In this document: positions 1 to 6,125 of the stretch, piece by piece
Layout: each line of letters opens with the position of its first letter
Numbering within the stretch: position 1 is the first letter of the stretch
Assembly: GCA_903921405.1 (NCBI GenBank)
Contig: CAIXPV010000131.1
Coordinates: forward strand, 1 to 6,436
Source: an uncultured Actinomycetes bacterium
Lineage (GTDB): Bacteria; Actinomycetota; Actinomycetes; Nanopelagicales; Nanopelagicaceae
DNA: 6,436 nucleotides
Direction: 5' to 3'
Position numbers and translations under genes: made by a program
Notes under the pieces: generated by a model
Told to the model about the DNA's origin: nothing
Databases searched by the model: none
Seen by the model: only the letters and a program-made list of their open reading frames with translations

Positions 1-47
1 AGCTCAATCGACTTATTGAACTTCAAATGGAAGGTGCAGTTGGTTAA
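1..47 (+). CDS. sufB: SufB, Fe-S cluster scaffold subunit (3' end only)
   Basis: Only the last 14 codons and the TAA stop are in the window, read in the frame that starts at base 3. They give LNRLIELQMEGAVG. This closely resembles the C-terminal tail I know from actinobacterial SufB proteins, and the position just before sufD is where sufB is expected. SufB is the main scaffold of the cytoplasmic SufBC2D complex on which the cluster is assembled. None of its catalytic residues can be seen here. The stop overlaps the sufD start by one base (TAATG), which suggests translational coupling. The call rests on this short tail plus gene order; the rest of the gene lies upstream of base 1. Confidence 0.85.
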   Translation, partial: LNRLIELQMEGAVG

Positions 48-1129
48 TGTCAGTCTTAACTACAAATTACTTAACGCCAACTGGTCGTGAAGAGGCATGG
101 CGTTTTACTCCTCTCAAACGTTTGCGAGGTTTGCATGATGGCACCGCTGTTGTAGGGGAGCGAAACTCACTCGTACACAATGGAAATCTGCAAGCAGGCG
201 TCACTTTTAATCGCGAGAATCTTGCACCGTTAGCGATCAGTGATGACATCATCATCGATCGAATCCGTGGCGCGAACGAATCCGTGGCTCACTTAAAAGT
301 TGCCGACAACGTTGAAGTCAACGAGCCAATCTTTCTGGGCCGTAGCATGGGGGAGTTAAGCTCTGCCGAACTCTCACGAGTGCGTATATCCCTTGGAGTT
401 CATGCACTAGCTACCGTGATTCTTGAAAATACAGGCGATACAGTTTTAGCTGAGGATTTAGAGATTTCATTAGCTCCAGGGGCCTCGCTGACTTTCATCA
501 CTCTGCAAGAGTTTGACTCCCAGGCAGTCTATGCAGCACGTCACCATGCCGTTGTGGATAAAGATGCTCATTACAAATCTATTACCGTAACAGTCGGGGG
601 CGATGTAGTAAGAATCCTTCCTACTGTGGAGTTCATAGCAGCGGGGGGATCCGTAGAACTGCTGGGTGTTTACTTTGCAACTGCTGGTCAATTCTTTGAA
701 CACCGCATGCACGTTGATCATGCAGTTCCACACGCTAAATCACGAGTTAATTTCAAGGGCGCGCTTGCTGGCAGAGATGCGCACACCGTATGGATTGGTG
801 ATGTATTAATTCGTGCAGTTGCCGAAGGCACCGACACATATGAACTCAACCGAAACTTGTTATTAAGTGATGGCGCCAGAGCTGATTCAGTTCCGAATTT
901 AGAGATCGAAACCGGAGAAATCGTGGGAGCTGGCCATGCAAGTACGACTGGTCGCTTTGATGATGAGCAGCTGTTCTACTTAATGTCGCGAGGGATCACT
1001 TTGGAAGATGCACGTCGTCTTGTAGTGCGAGGTTTCTTCAATGAGATCATCACCGAAATTGGGGTCGAATCTATTCAAGATCGCTTGATGGATCGCATTG
1101 ACGGCGAGCTCGAAAAGGCTGGTGCTTAG
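47..1129 (+). CDS. sufD: SufD, Fe-S cluster assembly scaffold partner
   Basis: SufD pairs with SufB and two SufC ATPases in the cytoplasmic SufBC2D scaffold and is needed for iron entry and cluster assembly. The 360-residue protein has the N-terminal actinobacterial signature REEAWRFTPLKRLRGLHDG (14-32). A beta-helix core follows, with a His-rich segment around 219-240 (EHRMHVDHAVPHAKSRVNFKG). The conserved C-terminal block GRFDDEQLFYLMSRGI (302-317) and ARRLVVRGFFNEI (322-334) closes the protein. His297 in GHASTTGR appears to align with E. coli SufD His360. The position matching E. coli Cys358 is not cysteine, and the whole protein contains no cysteine. The start overlaps the sufB stop (TAATG), with GGAAGG at 29-34 as a rather distant Shine-Dalgarno. 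The stop abuts the next ATG directly. Length is slightly short of many SufD proteins, but both ends look complete. Confidence 0.95.
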   Translation: MSVLTTNYLTPTGREEAWRFTPLKRLRGLHDGTAVVGERNSLVHNGNLQAGVTFNRENLAPLAISDDIIIDRIRGANESVAHLKVADNVEVNEPIFLGRSMGELSSAELSRVRISLGVHALATVILENTGDTVLAEDLEISLAPGASLTFITLQEFDSQAVYAARHHAVVDKDAHYKSITVTVGGDVVRILPTVEFIAAGGSVELLGVYFATAGQFFEHRMHVDHAVPHAKSRVNFKGALAGRDAHTVWIGDVLIRAVAEGTDTYELNRNLLLSDGARADSVPNLEIETGEIVGAGHASTTGRFDDEQLFYLMSRGITLEDARRLVVRGFFNEIITEIGVESIQDRLMDRIDGELEKAGA

Positions 1130-1426
1130 ATGGCTGATCTTCTGCTCGATCAATTAGTTCACGGCAAACCCGTGAAGTTAGAAAAGTCCGGCAAGACAAT
1201 ATGTGTTACTCGTGTTGGAGATCAAGTCTTTGCTATCGATGACACATGTTCGCACTCAGAGGCATCGTTATCAGAAGGCGATGTAACTGATTATAAAATT
1301 GAATGTTGGTTACACGGCGCAGAATTTGATTTGCGAACTGGCCAAGCTTTGACATTGCCAGCAAATATTGCAGTTGCAACATATGAAGTAAAGATCGATG
1401 CGAACTCCGTAACGGTAGAGATTTAG
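1130..1426 (+). CDS. Small Rieske-type [2Fe-2S] ferredoxin in SUF operon
   Basis: This is a 98-residue soluble protein with a complete Rieske motif. C40-S-H42 and C59-W-L-H62 are separated by 16 residues and would supply the two Cys and two His ligands of a [2Fe-2S] cluster. The following GAEFDLRTG (63-71) is typical of the ferredoxin component of ring-hydroxylating dioxygenases and of NirD-like proteins. No signal peptide or membrane segment is visible, so it should be cytoplasmic. No oxygenase or reductase gene lies nearby. Its placement between sufD and sufC matches SUF operons of Streptomyces and relatives, so a role in electron supply to cluster assembly is plausible but inferred. The ATG directly follows the sufD stop (TAGATG), with AAAAGG at 1113-1118 as a likely ribosome site. 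Automated annotation may mislabel it as a phenylpropionate dioxygenase ferredoxin subunit. Confidence 0.92.
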   Translation: MADLLLDQLVHGKPVKLEKSGKTICVTRVGDQVFAIDDTCSHSEASLSEGDVTDYKIECWLHGAEFDLRTGQALTLPANIAVATYEVKIDANSVTVEI

Positions 1427-1437
1427 GGGAATAGACG

Positions 1438-2190
1438 ATGAGCACACTAGAGATACGCAACCTACAGGTATCAGTAAACACTGATGCAGGAGCAGTAGAT
1501 ATTCTTAAGGGAGTTGACCTAACTATAAATTCAGGTGAAACCCATGCAATCATGGGACCTAACGGTTCAGGTAAGTCGACTTTGGCTTACTCAATTGCTG
1601 GCCACCCAAAATACACAATCGTTGGGGGCTCAGTAACTCTAGATGGCGCCAATGTGTTGGAGATGACAGTAGACGAGCGAGCTAAGGCAGGCTTGTTCTT
1701 GGCGATGCAGTATCCAGTAGAGGTTCCTGGCGTATCGGTATCTAACTTTTTACGTACTGCAGCCACTGCACTTCGTGGAGAAGCACCTAAACTGCGTACG
1801 TGGGTAGCCGAGGTAAAAGAAGCAATGGAGGCGCTTAATATGGATCCAGCTTTTGCTTCTCGAAATGTGAATGAGGGCTTTTCTGGCGGCGAAAAGAAGC
1901 GCCATGAAATTATGCAACTTGAACTGTTAAAGCCAAAGATTGCAATATTGGATGAAACTGATTCTGGATTAGACGTTGATGCTTTGCGCATCGTTTCTGA
2001 AGGCGTTAACCGCGCAAAGGAGAACAACAATCTAGGAGTTCTCTTAATTACGCACTACACACGAATTCTCAAATACATTAAGCCAGATTTTGTACATGTT
2101 TTTGCTAATGGACGTATTGTCGAAGAGGGTGGTCCTGATTTGGCCGATAAGCTTGAAGCAAATGGCTATGCAGATTATGTAAGCAAGTAG
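1438..2190 (+). CDS. sufC: SufC, ABC-type ATPase of the SUF complex
   Basis: SufC is a soluble ABC ATPase that dimerises on SufB and SufD and drives the shape change needed for cluster assembly; it is not a transporter. The 250-residue protein has every expected motif. Walker A is GPNGSGKST (40-48) and the Q-loop glutamine is Q91 in AMQYPVEVPGVS, a SufC-specific context. The ABC signature is FSGGEKKR (148-155), Walker B is IAILDE (168-173) with catalytic E173, followed by TDSGLD, and the H-loop is H206 in ITHYTR. FSGGEKKR and DETDSGLD together separate SufC from importer ATPases. The length is normal for the family. A clear Shine-Dalgarno, GGGGA at 1426-1430, overlaps the preceding stop and sits 7 nt before the ATG. 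Confidence 0.97.
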   Translation: MSTLEIRNLQVSVNTDAGAVDILKGVDLTINSGETHAIMGPNGSGKSTLAYSIAGHPKYTIVGGSVTLDGANVLEMTVDERAKAGLFLAMQYPVEVPGVSVSNFLRTAATALRGEAPKLRTWVAEVKEAMEALNMDPAFASRNVNEGFSGGEKKRHEIMQLELLKPKIAILDETDSGLDVDALRIVSEGVNRAKENNNLGVLLITHYTRILKYIKPDFVHVFANGRIVEEGGPDLADKLEANGYADYVSK

Positions 2191-2197
2191 GGACTCA

Positions 2198-3454
2198 ATG
2201 ACTTTCTCACCCACGGATGTGCGTAAGGATTTTCCAATCTTTAATCGCACCATTCGCGATGGGAAGAGATTGGTGTATCTAGATAGCGGTGCAACAAGTC
2301 AGAAGCCACTTTCAGTTATTGAGGCAGAGAGTAATTTCTACGAGTTTCATAACGCAGCGGTTCATCGAGGTGCCCACCAATTAGCTGAAGAAGCCACTGA
2401 TGCTTATGAAGGTGCTCGCGCTATTGTGGCCACATTCTTGGGCTCTCCTGGTGGAAGTGATGAAATCATCTTCACTAAGAGTGCCACAGAGTCCTTGAAT
2501 CTTTTGGCTTATGCAATGGGTAATGCTCCTGTGGGAAATCGATTCGCACTTAGTTCTAAGGATCGAATCGTTGTTACCGAAATGGAACATCATGCGAACT
2601 TAATTCCTTGGCAACAACTCAGCGCCAGAACTGGCGCTGAACTTTCTTGGTTTAAGGTCACCCCAGATTCACGTTTAGATCTGAACTCGATCGATGAGGT
2701 TATTACTGCCAATACAAAGGTTGTGTCGATTACCCATCAATCAAATGTTTTAGGAACAATTAATCCTCTTGCAGCTATAGTCAAACGAGCCCATGAAGTG
2801 GGTGCGATTGTAATTCTCGATGCATGCCAGTCGGTTCCACATATGAGAATTGATGTTAAAGCTCTTGGCGTTGATTTCTTGGCTTTCTCTGGACACAAGG
2901 CGCTGGGACCAACAGGCATCGGAGTTCTATGGGGACACATGAACCTGCTGGATGAGCTTCCACCATTTCTCTTTGGCGGTTCGATGATTGAAACAGTGAC
3001 GATGACTAGTGCAACGTGGGCACCAGTCCCACAAAAATTTGAAGCTGGCGTTCCTAACATGGCACAGGCCGTCGGTCTTGGAGCAGCGTTGGATTATCTG
3101 AGCGGACTTGGCATGGATGAAGTTCATGCGCATGAGGTTGAGTTAACGGGGTATTTACTAGACAAAATGAAGACGATTCCAGGAATTCGAATTGTTGGTC
3201 CAACGAATACGCTGTTGCGCGGAGGCACTGTCTCATTCACGATTGATGACATTCACCCACATGATGTTGGTCAGTATTTAGATAGTCAAGGTATTGCAGT
3301 TCGAACGGGACACCATTGCGCATGGCCGTTAGCTAAATGCATGCTGGTCCCAGCCACTACACGTGCTTCGCTCTATGTTTACAATGATGAGGTTGATTGC
3401 GATGCGTTAGTTGATGCGATACTTGGCGCACAGAAATATTTTGGGAGATTCTAA
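2198..3454 (+). CDS. sufS: SufS, PLP-dependent cysteine desulfurase (group II)
   Basis: SufS converts L-cysteine to alanine and holds the released sulfur as a persulfide for transfer to SufU. The 418-residue protein is a full-length class V aminotransferase fold. Visible PLP-site elements are EMEHHANLIPW (128-138), D208 in ILDACQSVPH for the pyridine nitrogen, and K234 in FSGHKALGPTG as the Schiff-base lysine. The catalytic persulfide cysteine is C374 in RTGHHCAWPL. R389 in TTRASLYVYND lies 15 residues later, the same spacing as Cys364 and Arg379 in E. coli SufS, and should bind the substrate carboxylate. The presence of sufU directly downstream, and no sufE, indicates a SufU-dependent enzyme. 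AGGGA at 2189-2193 overlaps the sufC stop and precedes the ATG by 4 nt. A strong inverted repeat lies inside the gene at 2619-2640. Confidence 0.97.
   Translation: MTFSPTDVRKDFPIFNRTIRDGKRLVYLDSGATSQKPLSVIEAESNFYEFHNAAVHRGAHQLAEEATDAYEGARAIVATFLGSPGGSDEIIFTKSATESLNLLAYAMGNAPVGNRFALSSKDRIVVTEMEHHANLIPWQQLSARTGAELSWFKVTPDSRLDLNSIDEVITANTKVVSITHQSNVLGTINPLAAIVKRAHEVGAIVILDACQSVPHMRIDVKALGVDFLAFSGHKALGPTGIGVLWGHMNLLDELPPFLFGGSMIETVTMTSATWAPVPQKFEAGVPNMAQAVGLGAALDYLSGLGMDEVHAHEVELTGYLLDKMKTIPGIRIVGPTNTLLRGGTVSFTIDDIHPHDVGQYLDSQGIAVRTGHHCAWPLAKCMLVPATTRASLYVYNDEVDCDALVDAILGAQKYFGRF
2619..2640. repeat. Perfect GC-rich inverted repeat inside sufS
   Basis: TCAGCGCCAG at 2619-2628 and CTGGCGCTGA at 2631-2640 are exact reverse complements separated by AA. 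As RNA this would fold into a 9-bp stem with a GAAC loop. It is followed by ACTTTCTT, a poor T-rich stretch. The repeat encodes part of the SufS segment LSARTGAEL, so it must be compatible with the protein. Function is unknown; mRNA stability or weak attenuation are possible. Confidence 0.6.
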
Positions 3455-3891
3455 TGGAGTTAGATTCGCTATACCAGGAAGTGATTTTGGATCACTATAA
3501 GCACCCTCAGCACAAAGGATTGAGCCCTACCTTTACTGCACAAGTAAGCCATGTTAATACAAGCTGCGGTGATGAGATTATTCTAAATATTATTTTGGAA
3601 GATGGTGTCATTTCATCGTTGACGTGGGAAGGTCAGGGCTGTTCTATTTCCCAGGCAAGCGTTTCCATGATGACTGATCTATTGACCGGGAAGACCCTGG
3701 AAGAGTCAGGGACAATCACAAAATCCTTTGCAGATTTAATGGCAAGTAAAGGAACATCTGCAGGTGATCCGCAGATTCTTGAAGATGCAGTTGCTTTTGC
3801 AGGGGTATCAAAGTTTCCAGGCCGAGTTAAATGTTCTTTATTGGGTTGGATGGCATTTAAGGATGCGGCAATCCAGGCACAAGCACAATAG
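3454..3891 (+). CDS. sufU: SufU, zinc-dependent sulfurtransferase for SufS
   Basis: SufU-type proteins have the IscU fold but act mainly as sulfur acceptors for SufS, using a zinc site, rather than as scaffolds. The 145-residue protein opens with LYQEVILDHYKHPQHKG (6-22), the standard family N-terminus. The three conserved cysteines are present: C38 in TSCGDE with D40, C63 in GQGCSIS, and C127 in RVKCSLLGW. The long spacing between C63 and C127 reflects the 18-21 residue insert that separates SufU from IscU. The usual Asn-Pro before the first cysteine is Asn-Thr here (N35-T36). The start overlaps the sufS stop by one base (TAATG), and GGGAG at 3443-3447, inside sufS, is the likely ribosome site. 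Tight coupling to sufS fits the need for matched amounts of the two proteins. Confidence 0.96.
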   Translation: MELDSLYQEVILDHYKHPQHKGLSPTFTAQVSHVNTSCGDEIILNIILEDGVISSLTWEGQGCSISQASVSMMTDLLTGKTLEESGTITKSFADLMASKGTSAGDPQILEDAVAFAGVSKFPGRVKCSLLGWMAFKDAAIQAQAQ

Positions 3892-3892
3892 A

Positions 3893-3905
3893 ATCAACCG
3901 TTGAT
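3893..3905. repeat. Short inverted repeat in the sufU-sufT gap
   Basis: ATCAAC (3893-3898) and GTTGAT (3900-3905) are exact reverse complements around one central base. The stem would be only five A/T-rich pairs with a three-base loop, and no T-run follows, so it is unlikely to terminate transcription. It sits two bases after the sufU stop and just before the sufT ribosome site. It fills half of the largest non-coding gap in the window. Confidence 0.3.
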
Positions 3906-3917
3906 AAAGGGAGAGCA

Positions 3918-4229
3918 ATGCCAACGAGCGTAGAAGATGTAACAGAGGCGATGAAAGATGTCGTTGACCCAGAGCTAGGGATCAATGTTGTTGATTTGGG
4001 TTTGATTTATGACGTCATGGTTGATGAAGCAAACATTGCAATTCTAAATATGACTCTCACGTCAGCTGCCTGTCCCTTGCAAGATGTCATTGAAGATCAA
4101 ACACGCCAAGCACTTGCAGGCATGACAAGTGATGTAAAGATCAATTGGGTCTGGATGCCACCTTGGGGCCCTGACAAAATTTCAGATGATGGCCGTGATC
4201 AACTGCGCGCCCTTGGATTTACTGTTTGA
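3918..4229 (+). CDS. sufT: SufT, DUF59/MIP18-family Fe-S maturation factor
   Basis: The 103-residue protein is a stand-alone MIP18 (DUF59) domain. Visible signatures are VVDPELGINVVDLGLIYDV (15-33), with D17 and E19, and MTLTSAACPLQDVIEDQ (45-61), with the conserved cysteine C52. The closing block WVWMPPWGPDKISDDGRDQL (77-96) is typical of actinobacterial SUF-operon members. Related proteins (SufT in Staphylococcus, the CIA factor MIP18) help maturation of Fe-S proteins, probably at the trafficking stage; the biochemistry is not fully settled. The gene follows sufU after 26 nt and has a good ribosome site, AGGGAG at 3908-3913. It is the last gene of the recognised SUF set. PaaD-like phenylacetate proteins share the domain, but the operon context argues against that role. 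Confidence 0.92.
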   Translation: MPTSVEDVTEAMKDVVDPELGINVVDLGLIYDVMVDEANIAILNMTLTSAACPLQDVIEDQTRQALAGMTSDVKINWVWMPPWGPDKISDDGRDQLRALGFTV

Positions 4230-4253
4230 TGCTCAACTGCCTAAGGTAGAGCC

Positions 4254-6125
4254 ATGTCTAATCACGCCGCTTGGATGACCCATAGGTCCATGACTGCTGA
4301 CCCATCGGTTAAAGAGCAAAAACTAAAGCCGGGGACAGTTAAACGGATATTCAACTTCGCTAAGCCGTATAGAACTAGCATCATCATTTTCTTAATAACA
4401 GTTGTTATTGATGCAGCACTTGTAGTGACAACACCTCTTCTGTTGCTTCGTTTAATAGATGATGGTGTCATTCCTAAGAATCCAGCTTTAGTCACAAAAT
4501 TAGCTATTTTGGTTGGTTTATTGGCGATAGCCGATGCATGCGTCAGTATGTTAGGGCGCTATTTTTCCTCACGTATCGGTGAGGGTCTAATTTATGATTT
4601 GCGGTCACTGGTTTTCGGGCATGTTCAAAAGCAATCGATTGCTTTCTTTACCAGGACGCAAACTGGCGCTTTAATTTCTCGTATCAACTCAGATGTCATA
4701 GGCGCACAACAGGCTTTCACAGCCACACTCTCGGGAGTCGTTAGCAACGTGGTTTCCTTATTACTCGTCGGCATAACAATGATGATTTTGTCTTGGCAGA
4801 TAACCATATTTTCACTCCTCTTACTTCCAGCTTTCCTTATTCCAACGAAGTGGGTTGGACGCAAGTTGCAGGCACTTACTCGGGAGTCCTTCAACGTTAA
4901 CGCTGAGATGTCTAGCACCATGACTGAGCGTTTCAATGTATCGGGTGCCATGTTGGTCTCTCTCTATGGTCAACCAGCTCGCGAGCGTGAACACTTTCGC
5001 GCCAAGGCCCGACGTGTTGCAGATATTGGAATAAAGAGTGCAATGCTCAATCGCCTTTTCTTTATCGCTTTAACAAGTGTTGCGGCAATTGCGACAGCTT
5101 TTGCCTACGGCATCGGTGGACACCTAGCTATCAGCGGAAAAGTAACGGTAGGAACCCTGCTTGCGATTACCGCACTCTTAGCCAGACTTTACGGACCTTT
5201 GACCGCACTTTCAAACGTTCGAATCGATGTTATGACATCACTAGTTTCTTTTGAACGAGTCTTCGAAGTTCTAGATCTTGAGCCAATGGTTAAAAATCGT
5301 GAAGGTGCAATTACTTATGAAAGTAAGAATCCACGATTAGTGTTCGACAATGTTGGTTTTGCTTATCCTCGAGCACATGAGATTTCCTTAGCCTCCCTTG
5401 AGTCTGCGGCTAAACCCGAGACTGTTGAAAGTGGTGAGGTCCTAAAGAATCTAAGTTTTGTTGCTGAGCCAGGAACCCTGACTGCACTCGTAGGACCATC
5501 CGGTGCAGGCAAGACAACTATTAGCGCACTGATACCACGCCTCTATGATGTAACGAGCGGTGCCATCACAATAGATGGGCATGACATCCGTGATCTAACA
5601 ATGGAGTCACTGCGCAGCTCCATTGGCGTCGTGATGCAAGATGCGCATTTATTCCACGAATCTATCGCCGAAAATCTACGTTATGCAAAAGATGATGCCA
5701 CTGCAGAGGAGATGAAAGCAGCTTGTCAGGCGGCACAAATATGGAGTTTGATTGAATCCTTGCCAAATGGTTTAGACACCATGGTTGGAGAGCGCGGTCA
5801 TCGTTTATCGGGTGGAGAGAAACAACGTCTGGCGATTGCGCGGCTACTATTGAAATCACCATCAGTGGTGATTCTAGATGAAGCAACAGCTCACCTGGAT
5901 TCAGAGAATGAATCTCTAGTTCACGCTGCACTCGAAAGTGCGCTGAAGGGTCGAACCAGTATTGTCATTGCACATCGTTTGAGCACGGTTAGAAACGCTG
6001 ACCAAATTCTAGTTCTTGAAAAGGGCTCAATTGTTGAGCGTGGAAGACATGAAGAGTTAGTTGCACTTGGCGGACTGTACGCCGATCTTTATAGTCGACA
6101 GGATTTAACGGGCTCGCCGAATTAG
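4254..6125 (+). CDS. ABC exporter, fused membrane and ATPase domains, substrate unknown
   Basis: This 623-residue half-transporter has an N-terminal exporter-type membrane domain and a C-terminal ATPase domain, so it probably works as a homodimer in the inner membrane. Hydrophobic segments lie near 41-65, 80-100, 160-180, 183-199, 265-290 and 297-313, giving the expected six. ATPase motifs are an A-loop-like Y371, Walker A GPSGAGKTT (414-422), Q462 in VMQDAHLF, signature LSGGEKQR (518-525), Walker B VVILDE (538-543) and H574 in IAHRLSTV. About 25 extra residues lie between Y371 and the start of the next strand; I recall a similar insert in actinobacterial relatives. The substrate cannot be told from sequence; annotation as multidrug exporter would be only a default. 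It starts 24 nt after sufT with AAGG (4243-4246) seven bases before the ATG. M8 and M13 are weaker start options. Confidence 0.93.
   Translation: MSNHAAWMTHRSMTADPSVKEQKLKPGTVKRIFNFAKPYRTSIIIFLITVVIDAALVVTTPLLLLRLIDDGVIPKNPALVTKLAILVGLLAIADACVSMLGRYFSSRIGEGLIYDLRSLVFGHVQKQSIAFFTRTQTGALISRINSDVIGAQQAFTATLSGVVSNVVSLLLVGITMMILSWQITIFSLLLLPAFLIPTKWVGRKLQALTRESFNVNAEMSSTMTERFNVSGAMLVSLYGQPAREREHFRAKARRVADIGIKSAMLNRLFFIALTSVAAIATAFAYGIGGHLAISGKVTVGTLLAITALLARLYGPLTALSNVRIDVMTSLVSFERVFEVLDLEPMVKNREGAITYESKNPRLVFDNVGFAYPRAHEISLASLESAAKPETVESGEVLKNLSFVAEPGTLTALVGPSGAGKTTISALIPRLYDVTSGAITIDGHDIRDLTMESLRSSIGVVMQDAHLFHESIAENLRYAKDDATAEEMKAACQAAQIWSLIESLPNGLDTMVGERGHRLSGGEKQRLAIARLLLKSPSVVILDEATAHLDSENESLVHAALESALKGRTSIVIAHRLSTVRNADQILVLEKGSIVERGRHEELVALGGLYADLYSRQDLTGSPN
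4628..4645. repeat. 18-bp perfect palindrome inside the ABC exporter gene
   Basis: AAAGCAATCGATTGCTTT is identical to its own reverse complement, with the arms joining at the central ATCGAT. It falls in the codons for the exporter segment around residues 125-132. A dimeric DNA-binding protein could use such a site, but its place deep in coding sequence and the single copy give no support for a regulatory role. Confidence 0.5.

Noticed and set aside
1349..1354. TTGACA resembling a -35 promoter box inside the Rieske gene
   Set aside because: No acceptable -10 box occurs at 16-18 nt spacing (AGTTGC at the 17-nt position).
1130..1426. Reading the Rieske gene as an aromatic dioxygenase ferredoxin subunit
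   Set aside because: No oxygenase, reductase or catabolic gene is in the window, and the position between sufD and sufC is a known SUF arrangement.
1587..2030. Open reverse-strand frame of 147 codons opposite sufC, and similar ones opposite sufD, sufS and the exporter
   Set aside because: Each lies wholly within a well-supported gene on the other strand, and the translations show no recognisable domain.
3691..3715. CCCTG...CAGGG hairpin in sufU
   Set aside because: Only a five-base stem with a seven-base loop and no T-run, inside coding sequence.
4229..4249. Six-codon frame (MLNCLR) starting at TGATG on the sufT stop and ending just before the exporter start
   Set aside because: It could relay ribosomes to the exporter, but it has no ribosome site of its own and is short enough to be chance. 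The exporter has its own AAGG site.
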